A stretch of 8,294 nt of DNA, from assembly GCA_937901435.1 (NCBI GenBank), contig CALGTJ010000770.1, forward strand, positions 1 through 8,294, written 5' to 3'. Below, piece after piece: positions 1 through 6,961 of the stretch (position 1 is the first letter of the stretch; each line of letters begins with the position of its first letter). The position numbers were made by a program, and so were the translations under genes. The notes beneath the pieces were generated by a model. That model was not told the DNA's origin and did not search any database. It saw only the letters and a program-made list of their open reading frames with translations. Origin of the DNA: an uncultured Rhodobacter sp. (GTDB taxonomy: Bacteria > Pseudomonadota > Alphaproteobacteria > Rhodobacterales > Rhodobacteraceae).

Positions 1-144
1 CTGGCGCTGGCCTTTGGCCTTGTCGATGCGGTCCTGCCCGCTGACGAATTGGCCGCCTATATGCAAAGCCTTAGCGCAGACACGCTTGCCGCAGCCCCGT
101 CGCATGTTGCGGCGATCAAATCGATGATTCCGGCCAATCTGTGA
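1..144 (+). CDS. Enoyl-CoA hydratase/isomerase (crotonase) family protein, C-terminal end only
   Basis: Frame 1 is open from the window edge to a TGA stop at 142-144 and gives the last 47 residues of a protein. Near its start the segment reads FGLVDAVLPADEL, the pattern that in crotonase-fold enzymes (enoyl-CoA hydratases, isomerases) follows the catalytic core, where 'GLVD.V.p..eL' leads into the C-terminal helices. The rest is alanine-rich and helical (LAAAPSHVAAIKSMI), as expected for the trimer-forming C-terminal subdomain. The catalytic part lies outside the window, so the substrate cannot be told: fatty-acid beta-oxidation or a related acyl-CoA step is possible. The gene ends 13 bases before the stop of the convergent HNH gene, and no terminator hairpin is visible between them. 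Confidence 0.7.
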   Translation: MALAFGLVDAVLPADELAAYMQSLSADTLAAAPSHVAAIKSMIPANL

Positions 145-157
145 TCCATCCACTGCT

Positions 158-469
158 TTAATCGAATTTCTTGCGACGCCCGCCCTTGCTGGGGGACAGA
201 AACTCTGGCGGGCGTTTAGACACCCACTCGGCGAATTTTTCCAGTTTCGGATGGGCGCGCAGGGCCTCGATGGTGTTGAAATTCCGCGCGATCTCTGCCT
301 CGCTCAGGGTCGCGTGGATTTCCTTGTGACAAATTTCATGCAGCAAGACCGTCGGCCCCTTCTTTCCCCCTTTTGAGCGCGGGATCAGATGGTGCAGCGA
401 CTGCGCCACATCTGGCGGAATCGGGCGCGTGCAAAACGGGCAAACCGGGATTTCAGGCATCTCTGTCAC
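158..469 (-). CDS. Small solitary HNH endonuclease-like protein
   Basis: A protein of 103 residues with an HNH nuclease core. From the GTG start, a zinc-type CPFC knuckle lies at residues 10-13. The ββα-metal core follows: HHLIPRSKGG (26-35), a leucine-rich linker, then CHKEIH (47-52). The double His, the Arg-x-x-Gly-Gly turn and the final Cys-His-x3-His are the residues that bind metal and position water in HNH enzymes. The C-terminal half has no recognised domain and ends in a basic tail (GGRRKKFD). I chose the GTG at 469 because AAGGAG lies five bases upstream (475-480). An in-frame ATG at 487 has no ribosome site, and one at 460 sits too far from the AAGGAG. No methylase, integrase or phage gene is adjacent, so a restriction or mobile-element role is not supported. 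The nuclease fold is clear, but the target and role are unknown. Confidence 0.85.
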   Translation of the reverse strand: MTEMPEIPVCPFCTRPIPPDVAQSLHHLIPRSKGGKKGPTVLLHEICHKEIHATLSEAEIARNFNTIEALRAHPKLEKFAEWVSKRPPEFLSPSKGGRRKKFD

Positions 470-473
470 AGGG

Positions 474-480
474 TCTCCTT
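474..480 (-). promoter_or_regulatory. Ribosome binding site setting the GTG start of the HNH gene
   Basis: On the minus strand AAGGAGA is followed by CCCT and then GTG. This is the only near-consensus Shine-Dalgarno close to any of the three candidate starts, and it favours the GTG at 469 over the ATG codons at 487 and 460. Confidence 0.6.
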
Positions 481-540
481 GTCTCATGGTCCGAACAGTG
501 CCACAGGATGACGCAATTCACGCAATCCGCAAGGTGTATC

Positions 541-1854
541 ATGGACGGCCAACCAGAGTTCATCACGACCGCCTTGGGCTATGCGCAGCAAGGCTGGGAT
601 ATTGCCGCCAGCTGGCTGCTAAGCCCTGCCGCATGGTCACAGTTCATCCTGCTGATCGTCGCCTTTGGGCTGGCGTGGCTGGTCAATCGCCGCCTGATGC
701 CCCTGCTTGCACGGATTTTGACCCCGCCTGAAGGCAGAGAGGGTATCGTCGCCGCCGCCCGCCGTTTCATGCTGATGTTTCTACCGATCCTGCTGCCGCT
801 GCTAGCCTATGGCTTTACCGCCATCGGCGAACAGATCGTCCGGTCGATCTTTGATTCCGGCGCGGTGATCGCCTTTGGCAAGCGCATCTTTTTCTTTCTC
901 GCCGCCCGCGCGATTGCGCGTGATATCCTGACCGAACCCTTCCTGCGTGTCTTGGGTAAATTCGTCCTGATCCCTGTCGCGGCCCTTTATGCGCTTGGCC
1001 TGCTTGATCTGGTCGCGGGTCAGCTAGAGGCCACAGTTGTCCCGCTGGGCAATCTGTCGTTCGATCTGCTTTGGCTGGTGAAATTCGTCGTGGTCGGGGC
1101 CATCATCTTTTGGCTTGGCAGTTGGTCGAACCGCCAATCCTCGACCTACATCTCAGGCCAACACGACCTGCGCCCCGGCACGCGGCAACTGGCGGGCAAA
1201 GCCGCCGAGATCGCAATCTTTGGCGCCGCGTTCCTTGTGTTGATGAACATCATGGGGATCTCGCTGACCTCGCTTGCTGTTTTGGGTGGCGCGATTGGTG
1301 TCGGCCTTGGCTTTGGCCTGCAAAAAATCGCTGCGAACTTTATCTCTGGCGTGATCCTGCTGCTGGAAGGGCAGGCGACCGTCGGCGATTATGTCGAACT
1401 GGACGGAGGCGAGGCGGGCACGATCATCAAGACCACTGCCCGCGCGATGATCCTTGAAACCTTTGACGGGCGCTGGATCGTGGTGCCGAACGAAGATTTT
1501 ATCACGACGCGGGTGGTCAATTACTCTGACAGCGGCTCTGCCAACCGCTATGAGGCGGCGTTTTCGGTCGGCTATGACACGGATATCAATCTGGTCCCCG
1601 ACATCATCGAAACCGCCGTCGCGACCCTGCCAGAGGTGCTGTCCGACCCATATCCCCCCGATTGCGAGTTACGCGGTTTTGGCGAGTCCGGTGTGGATTT
1701 TGCTCTGGAATTCTGGGTGAATGGCATTGATGACGGCAAACATAAATACACCAGCCAAGTGCTGTTTGCGATCTGGAACGCCTTGAAAGACAACAATATA
1801 GAGATCCCCTATCCTCATCGCGTCCTGCACATCAAGGACGACCGAACTGCCTGA
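541..1854 (+). CDS. MscS-family mechanosensitive ion channel
   Basis: An inner-membrane channel of 437 residues that should open under membrane tension to release solutes on osmotic downshift. The N-terminal half holds about five hydrophobic helices (roughly 34-52, 76-96, 110-128, 141-160, 178-196), followed by another at about 222-240. The family-defining pore helix follows: a Gly/Ala-rich segment, LGGAIGVGLGFGLQKIAANFISG, at about 248-270. Then comes the β-domain with the signatures GDYVELDGGEAGTI and RWIVVPNEDF at about 282-320, and a mixed α/β C-terminal domain ending near PYPHRVLHI (423-431). At 437 residues it is larger than the short MscS of E. coli (about 286) because of extra N-terminal helices, as in many proteobacterial paralogues. 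The ATG at 541 is chosen because AAGG precedes it by about seven bases. Upstream in-frame ATGs at 373 and 508 lack a ribosome site, and 373 lies inside the HNH gene. The 3' end overlaps the next gene by 8 bases. Confidence 0.92.
   Translation: MDGQPEFITTALGYAQQGWDIAASWLLSPAAWSQFILLIVAFGLAWLVNRRLMPLLARILTPPEGREGIVAAARRFMLMFLPILLPLLAYGFTAIGEQIVRSIFDSGAVIAFGKRIFFFLAARAIARDILTEPFLRVLGKFVLIPVAALYALGLLDLVAGQLEATVVPLGNLSFDLLWLVKFVVVGAIIFWLGSWSNRQSSTYISGQHDLRPGTRQLAGKAAEIAIFGAAFLVLMNIMGISLTSLAVLGGAIGVGLGFGLQKIAANFISGVILLLEGQATVGDYVELDGGEAGTIIKTTARAMILETFDGRWIVVPNEDFITTRVVNYSDSGSANRYEAAFSVGYDTDINLVPDIIETAVATLPEVLSDPYPPDCELRGFGESGVDFALEFWVNGIDDGKHKYTSQVLFAIWNALKDNNIEIPYPHRVLHIKDDRTA
1834..1838 (+). promoter_or_regulatory. 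Ribosome binding site supporting the CTG start of the flavoprotein
   Basis: AAGGA inside the last codons of the upstream channel gene sits eight bases before CTG at 1847. It supports a start that keeps the FAD-binding GxGxxG motif. The ATG at 1854, part of TGATG, is out of frame and meets a stop after four codons. Confidence 0.45.
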
Positions 1855-3055
1855 TGCCCTTATCATAGGCGCAGGCCCCGCTGGGCTGATGGCGGCAGAA
1901 GAACTGGCGCGCGCCGGGCATTGCGTGCAGATCGCAGAGGCCAAGCCCTCTGTCGGGCGCAAGTTTCTGATGGCTGGGAAATCCGGGCTGAACCTGACCA
2001 AGGACGAGGGGGGCGAGGCCTTTCTGTCGGCCTATGGCGAGGCGGCTGCGCCTTTGCGCCCGATGTTGGACGCTTTCGGGCCTGAGGACGTTCAGGACTG
2101 GGCGCGCGCCTTGGGCCAAGAGGTGTTTACGGGCAGTTCCGGGCGGGTTTTCCCAAAGGTGATGAAGGCCTCGCCGCTACTGCGCGCGTGGATGACCCGG
2201 CTTGGGGATATGGGGGTGCAGGTCAACACCCGCTGGCGCTGGATCGGGTTTGACGGCACTGGTTCAAACGTGCCGGGGTTTGCCTTTGACACGCCTGAGG
2301 GCGCGCAAACCCTGACCCCTGATGTGACAGTGCTGGCCCTTGGCGGGGCAAGCTGGGCGCGACTTGGCTCTGACGGCGCGTGGGCGCCTTGGCTGGTATC
2401 CAAAGGCGTGGGGCTGGCCGCGTTTCAGGGGGCAAATGTGGGCTTGTGCGTGGCGTGGTCCGACCACATGACCCGCCATTTTGGCGCGCCGATCAAAGGC
2501 GTCACCCTAAGCGCGGGGCAGACCAGCACCCAAGGCGAATTCGTCATCTCTGCGCAGGGGCTCGAAGGCGGCGTGATCTATATGCTCAGCAAACCCCTGC
2601 GTGAGGGTGCGACGCTGCATCTTGACCTGCTCCCCAAACGCAGCCTGCAAGAGATCGAGGTGCAACTGGCCCGCTGCCGTGGCAAGACGACCCTCGCTAA
2701 CCACCTGCGCAAGGTGCTAAAACTGGACCCGGCGAAACTAGCGCTGCTGCAAGAATTCGGACGGCCCCTGCCAGAGGGGAACGCGCTCGCCAAGCTCTTG
2801 AAAACCCTCCCCATCTCCCACCAAGGTCCGCGTCCCATGGATCAGGCAATCTCAACCGCGGGCGGCGTCGCTTGGGATGCCCTTACCGAAGGTCTGATGC
2901 TGAAACCCTTGCCGGGTGTCTTTGTTGCAGGCGAAATGATCGACTGGGAGGCCCCGACTGGCGGCTATCTTTTGACCGCTTGTCTCGCCACTGGGCGCTG
3001 GGCTGGACAGCGCGCGGCGCACCACATCGCAGAGATGCGCGACACTCAAGCCTAA
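1847..3055 (+). CDS. HI0933/PP_4765-type NAD(P)/FAD-dependent flavoprotein, probable CTG start
   Basis: A 402-residue flavoprotein of the HI0933 (YhiN-like) superfamily, closest in pattern to the PP_4765 subfamily. The N-terminal FAD-binding Rossmann motif DALIIGAGPAGLMAAEEL occupies about residues 3-20. GRKFLMAGKSGLNLT (37-51) matches the family's 'GrK...SG.G.cN.T' stretch. The C-terminal GEMIDWEAPTGGYLL (about 362-376) is the second FAD-contact motif. The first ATG in frame, at 1889, falls inside the Rossmann motif and would delete the glycine triplet, so translation must begin earlier. The only reasonable codon after the in-frame stop at 1799-1801 is CTG at 1847, with AAGGA (1834-1838) eight bases before it. 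It overlaps the mscS-type gene by 8 bases, which suggests translational coupling. The reaction is unknown; the family is implicated in flavin-linked redox chemistry, with no established substrate that I can assign here. Confidence 0.88.
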   Translation: MPDALIIGAGPAGLMAAEELARAGHCVQIAEAKPSVGRKFLMAGKSGLNLTKDEGGEAFLSAYGEAAAPLRPMLDAFGPEDVQDWARALGQEVFTGSSGRVFPKVMKASPLLRAWMTRLGDMGVQVNTRWRWIGFDGTGSNVPGFAFDTPEGAQTLTPDVTVLALGGASWARLGSDGAWAPWLVSKGVGLAAFQGANVGLCVAWSDHMTRHFGAPIKGVTLSAGQTSTQGEFVISAQGLEGGVIYMLSKPLREGATLHLDLLPKRSLQEIEVQLARCRGKTTLANHLRKVLKLDPAKLALLQEFGRPLPEGNALAKLLKTLPISHQGPRPMDQAISTAGGVAWDALTEGLMLKPLPGVFVAGEMIDWEAPTGGYLLTACLATGRWAGQRAAHHIAEMRDTQA

Positions 3056-3076
3056 GCGCCAAACGCACAATAGAGC

Positions 3077-3089
3077 GTGCCGCAGGCAC
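3077..3089. repeat. Small hairpin between two convergent genes
   Basis: GTGCC-gca-GGCAC forms a five-base-pair stem with a three-base loop in the 53-base gap between the ends of the flavoprotein and GST genes. Neither side has a run of T, so it is at best a weak transcription stop. Confidence 0.3.
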
Positions 3090-3108
3090 TCAATTTGGTC
3101 AGAGTTGG

Positions 3109-4038
3109 TTACAGGGACCAATCGATCAGCGGACCTGCCGGAATAATCCCCAAGGGATTGCGCAGCTCTGAGGGCGAGAAATACCCCTGTTTGTAGATCG
3201 CGAAATCCACTGTTTCTGCAATGCCCGGCAGCGCATAGATGCGGCGCGCATAGGCCCAGAGGTTTGGATAGTCGATCAGACGGCGTATGTTGCATTTGAA
3301 CGCATAGTGATAGGCCACATCAAACCGCGCCAGCGTCGGGAACAGCCTCAGATCCGCCTCTGTCAGAACGCCTCCCGTCAGATATTCGGTCTCGCCCAGT
3401 TGCACCTCGATCCGGTCAAGTGCTGCGAAAACATCTGTGACAGCTAGGTCATAGGCCTCTTGCGTCGTGGCAAAGCCCGCCCGGTACACCCCGTTGTTCA
3501 GCGCCTGATAAATGATCTTGTTCCACTCTTCGATCAGCGGCGTATTGCCCGCAGGCCATAGGTCTGGCCCGCGCCCAAAAGACCCGAACATGCGCAGAAT
3601 ATCGGCGGATTCATTAGACACGATCTGGCTGGTCTTGCGATCCCACAGCACTGGAACCGTGACGCGTCCGGTGAATCCGGGCTGCTGATAGGCGTAGACC
3701 TCGTGCAGCGATTTCACGCCAAGGCATTCGTCGCTGTACGGCCCCTCGCCGTCGAAAATCCATCCCTGATCGCTGCGACGGGGGCGGGCATAGGCGACGC
3801 TGATCACATCCTTCAACCCCATCACTGACCGCGCCAGCAATGCGCGATGTGCCCATGGGCAGTTCCATGCCGCATAAAGATGATAGCGCTCTGGCTCTGG
3901 CGTAAAATCACCGTCCAGCGTGATCCAATGGCGGATTGCCGAGGCGGCGCGGTGAAATTCGCCGCCCAAAGAACCGTCCAAAGAACTGTCTGGCCGTGGG
4001 TCCTCGATATGGTAGGTCCCTTTGATCATCACGCCCAT
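3109..4038 (-). CDS. Xi-class glutathione S-transferase (glutathionyl-hydroquinone reductase family)
   Basis: A cytosolic protein of 309 residues, the usual length for glutathionyl-hydroquinone reductases (E. coli YqjG, PcpF). These enzymes remove glutathione from glutathionylated hydroquinones through a catalytic cysteine. The thioredoxin-like domain carries YHLYAAWNCPWAHR with the predicted nucleophile Cys60. VPVLWD (128-133) gives the cis-proline and SNESADI (141-147) the glutathione γ-glutamyl contact. The helical domain has NNGVYRAGFA (182-190) and LTEADLRLFPTLARFD (225-240), both typical of the Xi class, and ends with the characteristic YPNLWAYARRIY and NPLGIIPAGP segments. The ATG at 4038 is chosen because AAGGA lies eight bases upstream; an in-frame ATG at 4089 has no such site. 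The gene stands alone and diverges from the YbjN gene. The exact substrate is inferred from family only. Confidence 0.92.
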   Translation of the reverse strand: MGVMIKGTYHIEDPRPDSSLDGSLGGEFHRAASAIRHWITLDGDFTPEPERYHLYAAWNCPWAHRALLARSVMGLKDVISVAYARPRRSDQGWIFDGEGPYSDECLGVKSLHEVYAYQQPGFTGRVTVPVLWDRKTSQIVSNESADILRMFGSFGRGPDLWPAGNTPLIEEWNKIIYQALNNGVYRAGFATTQEAYDLAVTDVFAALDRIEVQLGETEYLTGGVLTEADLRLFPTLARFDVAYHYAFKCNIRRLIDYPNLWAYARRIYALPGIAETVDFAIYKQGYFSPSELRNPLGIIPAGPLIDWSL

Positions 4039-4125
4039 TGCGTCGTTTCCTTTTCTGCGTTTGCTGTCGTTACCCGCCGTGTTCGTCAATAAAGCGTTGG
4101 GAAAATGTTCGATATGGGCCAGCCC

Positions 4126-4142
4126 TCTGTGACATTCACAGA
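4126..4142. promoter_or_regulatory. 17-base palindrome, possible operator
   Basis: TCTGTGA-cat-TCACAGA is a perfect inverted repeat with seven-base arms and a three-base spacer. Such symmetry is typical of sites bound by dimeric regulators. The half-sites TGTGA/TCACA resemble those of CRP but are spaced 3 rather than 6, so CRP itself is unlikely. Which protein binds it, if any, is unknown. Confidence 0.4.
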
Positions 4143-4147
4143 CTATT

Positions 4148-4161
4148 CACAACATATTGTG
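4148..4161. promoter_or_regulatory. Second dyad, with a downstream inverted copy
   Basis: CACAA-cata-TTGTG has five-base arms around a four-base spacer. Its segment ACAACATAT (4149-4157) recurs in reverse complement as ATATGTTGT at 4208-4216, 50 bases away. The pair could be two operator half-sites or a DNA loop. The evidence is symmetry only. Confidence 0.3.
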
Positions 4162-4307
4162 GCATCCCCTAAATTAAGCCTTTACAGAGCGAATCACACA
4201 GGTCACGATATGTTGTAGGAACGGTGGCATAGATCGCCGCACCTAGAGCAGGCAGCTATTTCTAGCGTGGATCATCGTGCTGGAAACAACAGGAAATGAG
4301 GCCGGGC

Positions 4308-4808
4308 ATGTCACTTTCAGAGCAGTTTGAATCGGATGACGTGCATCCGATTGATATCGTTGAGCATATTGCAGCGCACCACGATTGGGATTTTGATCGT
4401 GTCGCCGATGACCAGATCGCTATGGCGGTCGTGGGCCAGTGGCGCACCTATTCGATCACCTTGGCATGGTCGGGCTATGACGAAATGCTGCGCCTGATTT
4501 GCACCTTCGAGATGGAGCCTCCCGAAGAAAAGCTGCCCCTTATTTACGAGACGCTGAACCGCACCAATGACATGTGCTGGGCCGGTGGTTTCACCTATTG
4601 GGCCGAACAGCGGCTGATGGTCTATCGCTATGGGCTGGTCCTGACCGGCGGGCAGATGGCCGGACCGGAACAGATCGACGGGTTGATCAAGTCGGCTGTG
4701 ACTGCGTCAGAGAGGTTTTATCCGGCATTCCAACTGGTTGCATGGGGGGATCAGACCCCCGCGCAGGCCATGAATGTCGCGATAGCAGAAGCATACGGGC
4801 GCGCGTGA
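4308..4808 (+). CDS. YbjN domain-containing protein
   Basis: A soluble, acidic protein of 166 residues that matches the alphaproteobacterial YbjN family. It has an alternating β/α layout: HPIDIVEHIAAHHDWDFDRVADDQIAMAV near the N-terminus, a central WRTYSITLAW strand, then EKLPLIYETLNRTNDMCWAGGFTYW, and a final helix containing FYPAFQLVAWG (about 137-147). This resembles the fold of type III secretion chaperone-like proteins. The family has no fixed biochemical role; E. coli YbjN has been linked to stress and motility phenotypes. The ATG at 4308 is chosen because GAGG lies six bases upstream. The ATG at 4296 has AGGA only one base away, too close for initiation. There is no signal peptide or membrane segment. 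It is followed by a strong terminator and then proC, so it is probably a separate transcription unit. Confidence 0.85.
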   Translation: MSLSEQFESDDVHPIDIVEHIAAHHDWDFDRVADDQIAMAVVGQWRTYSITLAWSGYDEMLRLICTFEMEPPEEKLPLIYETLNRTNDMCWAGGFTYWAEQRLMVYRYGLVLTGGQMAGPEQIDGLIKSAVTASERFYPAFQLVAWGDQTPAQAMNVAIAEAYGRA

Positions 4809-4841
4809 ACGCCTGATCCTATCGAGCATCTAAATCTTCAG

Positions 4842-4868
4842 CCCGGTCCCTTGTGGGCCGGGTTTTTT
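4842..4868 (+). terminator. Rho-independent terminator after the YbjN gene
   Basis: The left arm CCCGG-t-CCC (4842-4850) pairs with the right arm GGGCCGGG (4855-4862) around the loop TTGT, with one bulged T. Six T residues follow (4863-4868). It lies 33 bases after the YbjN stop and 78 before the proC start, so it separates the two genes transcriptionally. Confidence 0.88.
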
Positions 4869-4945
4869 CTTGCGCATCCACCTTGCGCACATTGCGCGGC
4901 CATTGCTGGATAACTACGGTATGCAAAAGTGAAATGAGGGCTGTT

Positions 4946-5758
<813 letters not shown>

Positions 5759-5760
5759 GA

Positions 5761-6099
5761 ATGACGGATCTGAGTTTTGACGAGTTTCTAAAGGTCGACA
5801 TTCGTGTCGGGCAGATCATCCGCGCTGAACCTTACCCAGAGGCGCGCAAACCCGCGATCAAGCTTTGGGTCGATTTTGGCCCCGACATTGGCGAGCGTAA
5901 AAGTTCTGCCCAGATAACCGCGCATTACAGCCCCGAGGATCTGCCGGGCAAGCGCGTGATGGGGGTCGTCAACTTTCCCCCACGCCAAATCGGTAAATTC
6001 ATGTCAGAGGTTCTGATCCTTGGCGTGCCGGATGAGGCGGGCGAGGTGGTCTTGCTGACCCCGGACAAGGCTGTGCCGATTGGCGGGCGGATGTATTAA
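5761..6099 (+). CDS. csaA: tRNA-binding-domain protein, CsaA-type export chaperone
   Basis: A single OB-fold protein of 112 residues, matching CsaA in length and sequence. [14 protein letters not shown] (6-19) opens the fold, [10 protein letters not shown] (47-56) and [20 protein letters not shown] (69-88) form its core, and it ends in VPIGGRMY. CsaA is a homodimer with chaperone activity linked to protein export in Bacillus; the same fold occurs in the tRNA-binding domains of methionyl- and phenylalanyl-tRNA synthetases. The ATG follows the proC stop after two bases (TAA-ga-ATG) and has only a weak ribosome site, which suggests coupling to proC translation. The stop codon overlaps that of tdk on the other strand. 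The family is clear, but whether the protein acts on precursor proteins, tRNA or both in this organism is inference. Confidence 0.9.
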   Translation: MTDLSFDEFLKVDIRVGQIIRAEPYPEARKPAIKLWVDFGPDIGERKSSAQITAHYSPEDLPGKRVMGVVNFPPRQIGKFMSEVLILGVPDEAGEVVLLTPDKAVPIGGRMY

Positions 6100-6686
6100 A
6101 CCTTTACGGTCTCTCCCATCGCTTGTCGCCAGTGACGACGACAGAGCGAGACATAGGTCTCGTTGCCGCCAATCTGGATCTGTTTGCCGTCGCTAAGCGG
6201 TTTGCCATCTGGCCCCATGCGAACGACCATCGTCGCCTTTTTGCCGCAATGACAGATTGTGCGGGCCTCTCGCATTTCGTCCGCAAGCGCAAGCAAGGCG
6301 GCAGAGCCGGGGAATAACTCTCCGCGAAAATCGACGCGCAGGCCGTAACACATGATTGGGACGCCCAGATCATCCACCGCGCGGGCCAGTTGCCAGACTT
6401 GCTCTTTCTCTAAAAACTGCGCCTCGTCGATGAAAATACAGTCAACCCGCCCCTCGGCCAGGCGATTTTGTATTTTGGTTAACAGATCTTCACTCGGTGC
6501 AAACAGGTCCGCCTCATCCGCGATGCCGATGCGCGAGGCGATCCGCCCATGCCCGGCCCGGTTGTCCAGTCGCGCGGTCAAAAGATAGGTCGCCATCCCG
6601 CGTTCGCGGTAATTATAGGACGCCTGAAGCAGCAAAGTAGACTTGCCCGCATTCATAGTTGAGTAGTGAAAATAAAGCTTTGCCAT
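6096..6686 (-). CDS. tdk: Thymidine kinase (type II)
   Basis: A protein of 196 residues that phosphorylates thymidine to dTMP with ATP in the salvage pathway. The start [17 protein letters not shown] matches the usual N-terminus of type II (E. coli-like) thymidine kinases and contains the P-loop ending in AGKS (13-16). IFIDEAQF (84-91) is the Walker B region with the predicted catalytic base Glu88. [14 protein letters not shown] (115-128) is the conserved segment leading to the lasso. The structural zinc site is complete: Cys145, Cys147, Cys182 and His185, in [11 protein letters not shown] and SLCRRHW. The ATG at 6686 is chosen by homology; no strong ribosome site is visible, and in-frame ATGs at 6731 and 6764 have none either. 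The 3' end overlaps the convergent csaA by four bases (6096-6099). No key residue is missing. Confidence 0.97.
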   Translation of the reverse strand: MAKLYFHYSTMNAGKSTLLLQASYNYRERGMATYLLTARLDNRAGHGRIASRIGIADEADLFAPSEDLLTKIQNRLAEGRVDCIFIDEAQFLEKEQVWQLARAVDDLGVPIMCYGLRVDFRGELFPGSAALLALADEMREARTICHCGKKATMVVRMGPDGKPLSDGKQIQIGGNETYVSLCRRHWRQAMGETVKV

Positions 6687-6761
6687 GGTTTGGCGTATGT
6701 GCCCGCCTGATCCGCGATGTTCAAGATCCATATGCCGCAAAAGTGACGGGTTCGCCGCAGT

Positions 6762-6801
6762 CATCGGACATGGCCGATGTCATTGCCCTACCTCAGGCAA
6801 T
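6762..6801. repeat. Two adjacent inverted repeats upstream of tdk
   Basis: CATCGG-acatgg-CCGATG (6762-6779) is a perfect six-base inverted repeat, nested with GACAT/ATGTC (6767-6781). Two bases further, ATTGCC-ctacctca-GGCAAT (6782-6801) is another with an eight-base loop. They lie 76-115 bases upstream of the tdk start and could be operators or leader-RNA hairpins. No T-run follows either one. Confidence 0.35.
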
Positions 6802-6870
6802 CTGCGACGAACCCTAACCAAACCGGTATTGGTGGCACCGGAACTCTTATTGCCCGAACAGTCCGGGTAC

Positions 6871-6904
6871 ATTAGTTAATGACAAGTGGTCGCATGATCA
6901 TTAA
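6871..6904. promoter_or_regulatory. Cluster of A+T-rich dyads, possible operator of the regulator gene
   Basis: TTAATGA (6876-6882) and TCATTAA (6898-6904) form a perfect inverted pair 15 bases apart. Inside and beside it are ATTA-gt-TAAT (6871-6880) and the eight-base palindrome ATGATCAT (6894-6901). The block ends 57 bases before the start of a gene for a helix-turn-helix protein, a plausible place for autoregulation. This is inferred from symmetry and position only. Confidence 0.4.
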
Positions 6905-6961
6905 GGGGAAAATAGTTTGCGGGCTCCACCCGTGATGTTTGAACTCACTGGAGCGTCATGA

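Larger units (their letters stand above)
4039..4307. promoter_or_regulatory. Divergent intergenic region between the GST and YbjN genes
   Basis: These 269 bases must hold the promoters of both flanking genes, which point away from each other. The stretch is visibly richer in A+T than the genes. It contains a 17-base palindrome (4126-4142), a shorter dyad (4148-4161) and a nine-base inverted pair (4149-4157 with 4208-4216). I see no convincing -35/-10 pair, no CtrA-type TTAA-N7-TTAA and no short gene. Confidence 0.5.
6687..6961. promoter_or_regulatory. Divergent intergenic region between tdk and the CII-like regulator gene
   Basis: These 275 bases should carry promoters for both divergent genes. 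The tdk half has two inverted repeats (6762-6779 and 6782-6801). The half near the regulator gene has an A+T-rich block with several dyads (6871-6904). A ribosome site GGAG (6950-6953) precedes the ATG at 6962 by eight bases. I see no clear consensus promoter and no convincing small gene. Confidence 0.5.

Noticed and set aside
429..731. Open frame of 100 codons on the plus strand across the HNH/channel gap
   Set aside because: It overlaps two supported genes in the wrong frame and has no ribosome site or family pattern.
1854..1868. ATG in a TGATG overlap as start of the flavoprotein
   Set aside because: It is out of frame with the flavoprotein and reaches a TAG after four codons.
2852..3295. 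Open frame of 147 codons on the minus strand
   Set aside because: It spans the ends of two convergent real genes and their gap, with a Cys/Arg/Ser-rich shadow composition and no domain.
4128..4140. CRP-type site (TGTGA...TCACA)
   Set aside because: The half-sites are three bases apart, whereas CRP needs six, so only a generic palindrome is claimed.
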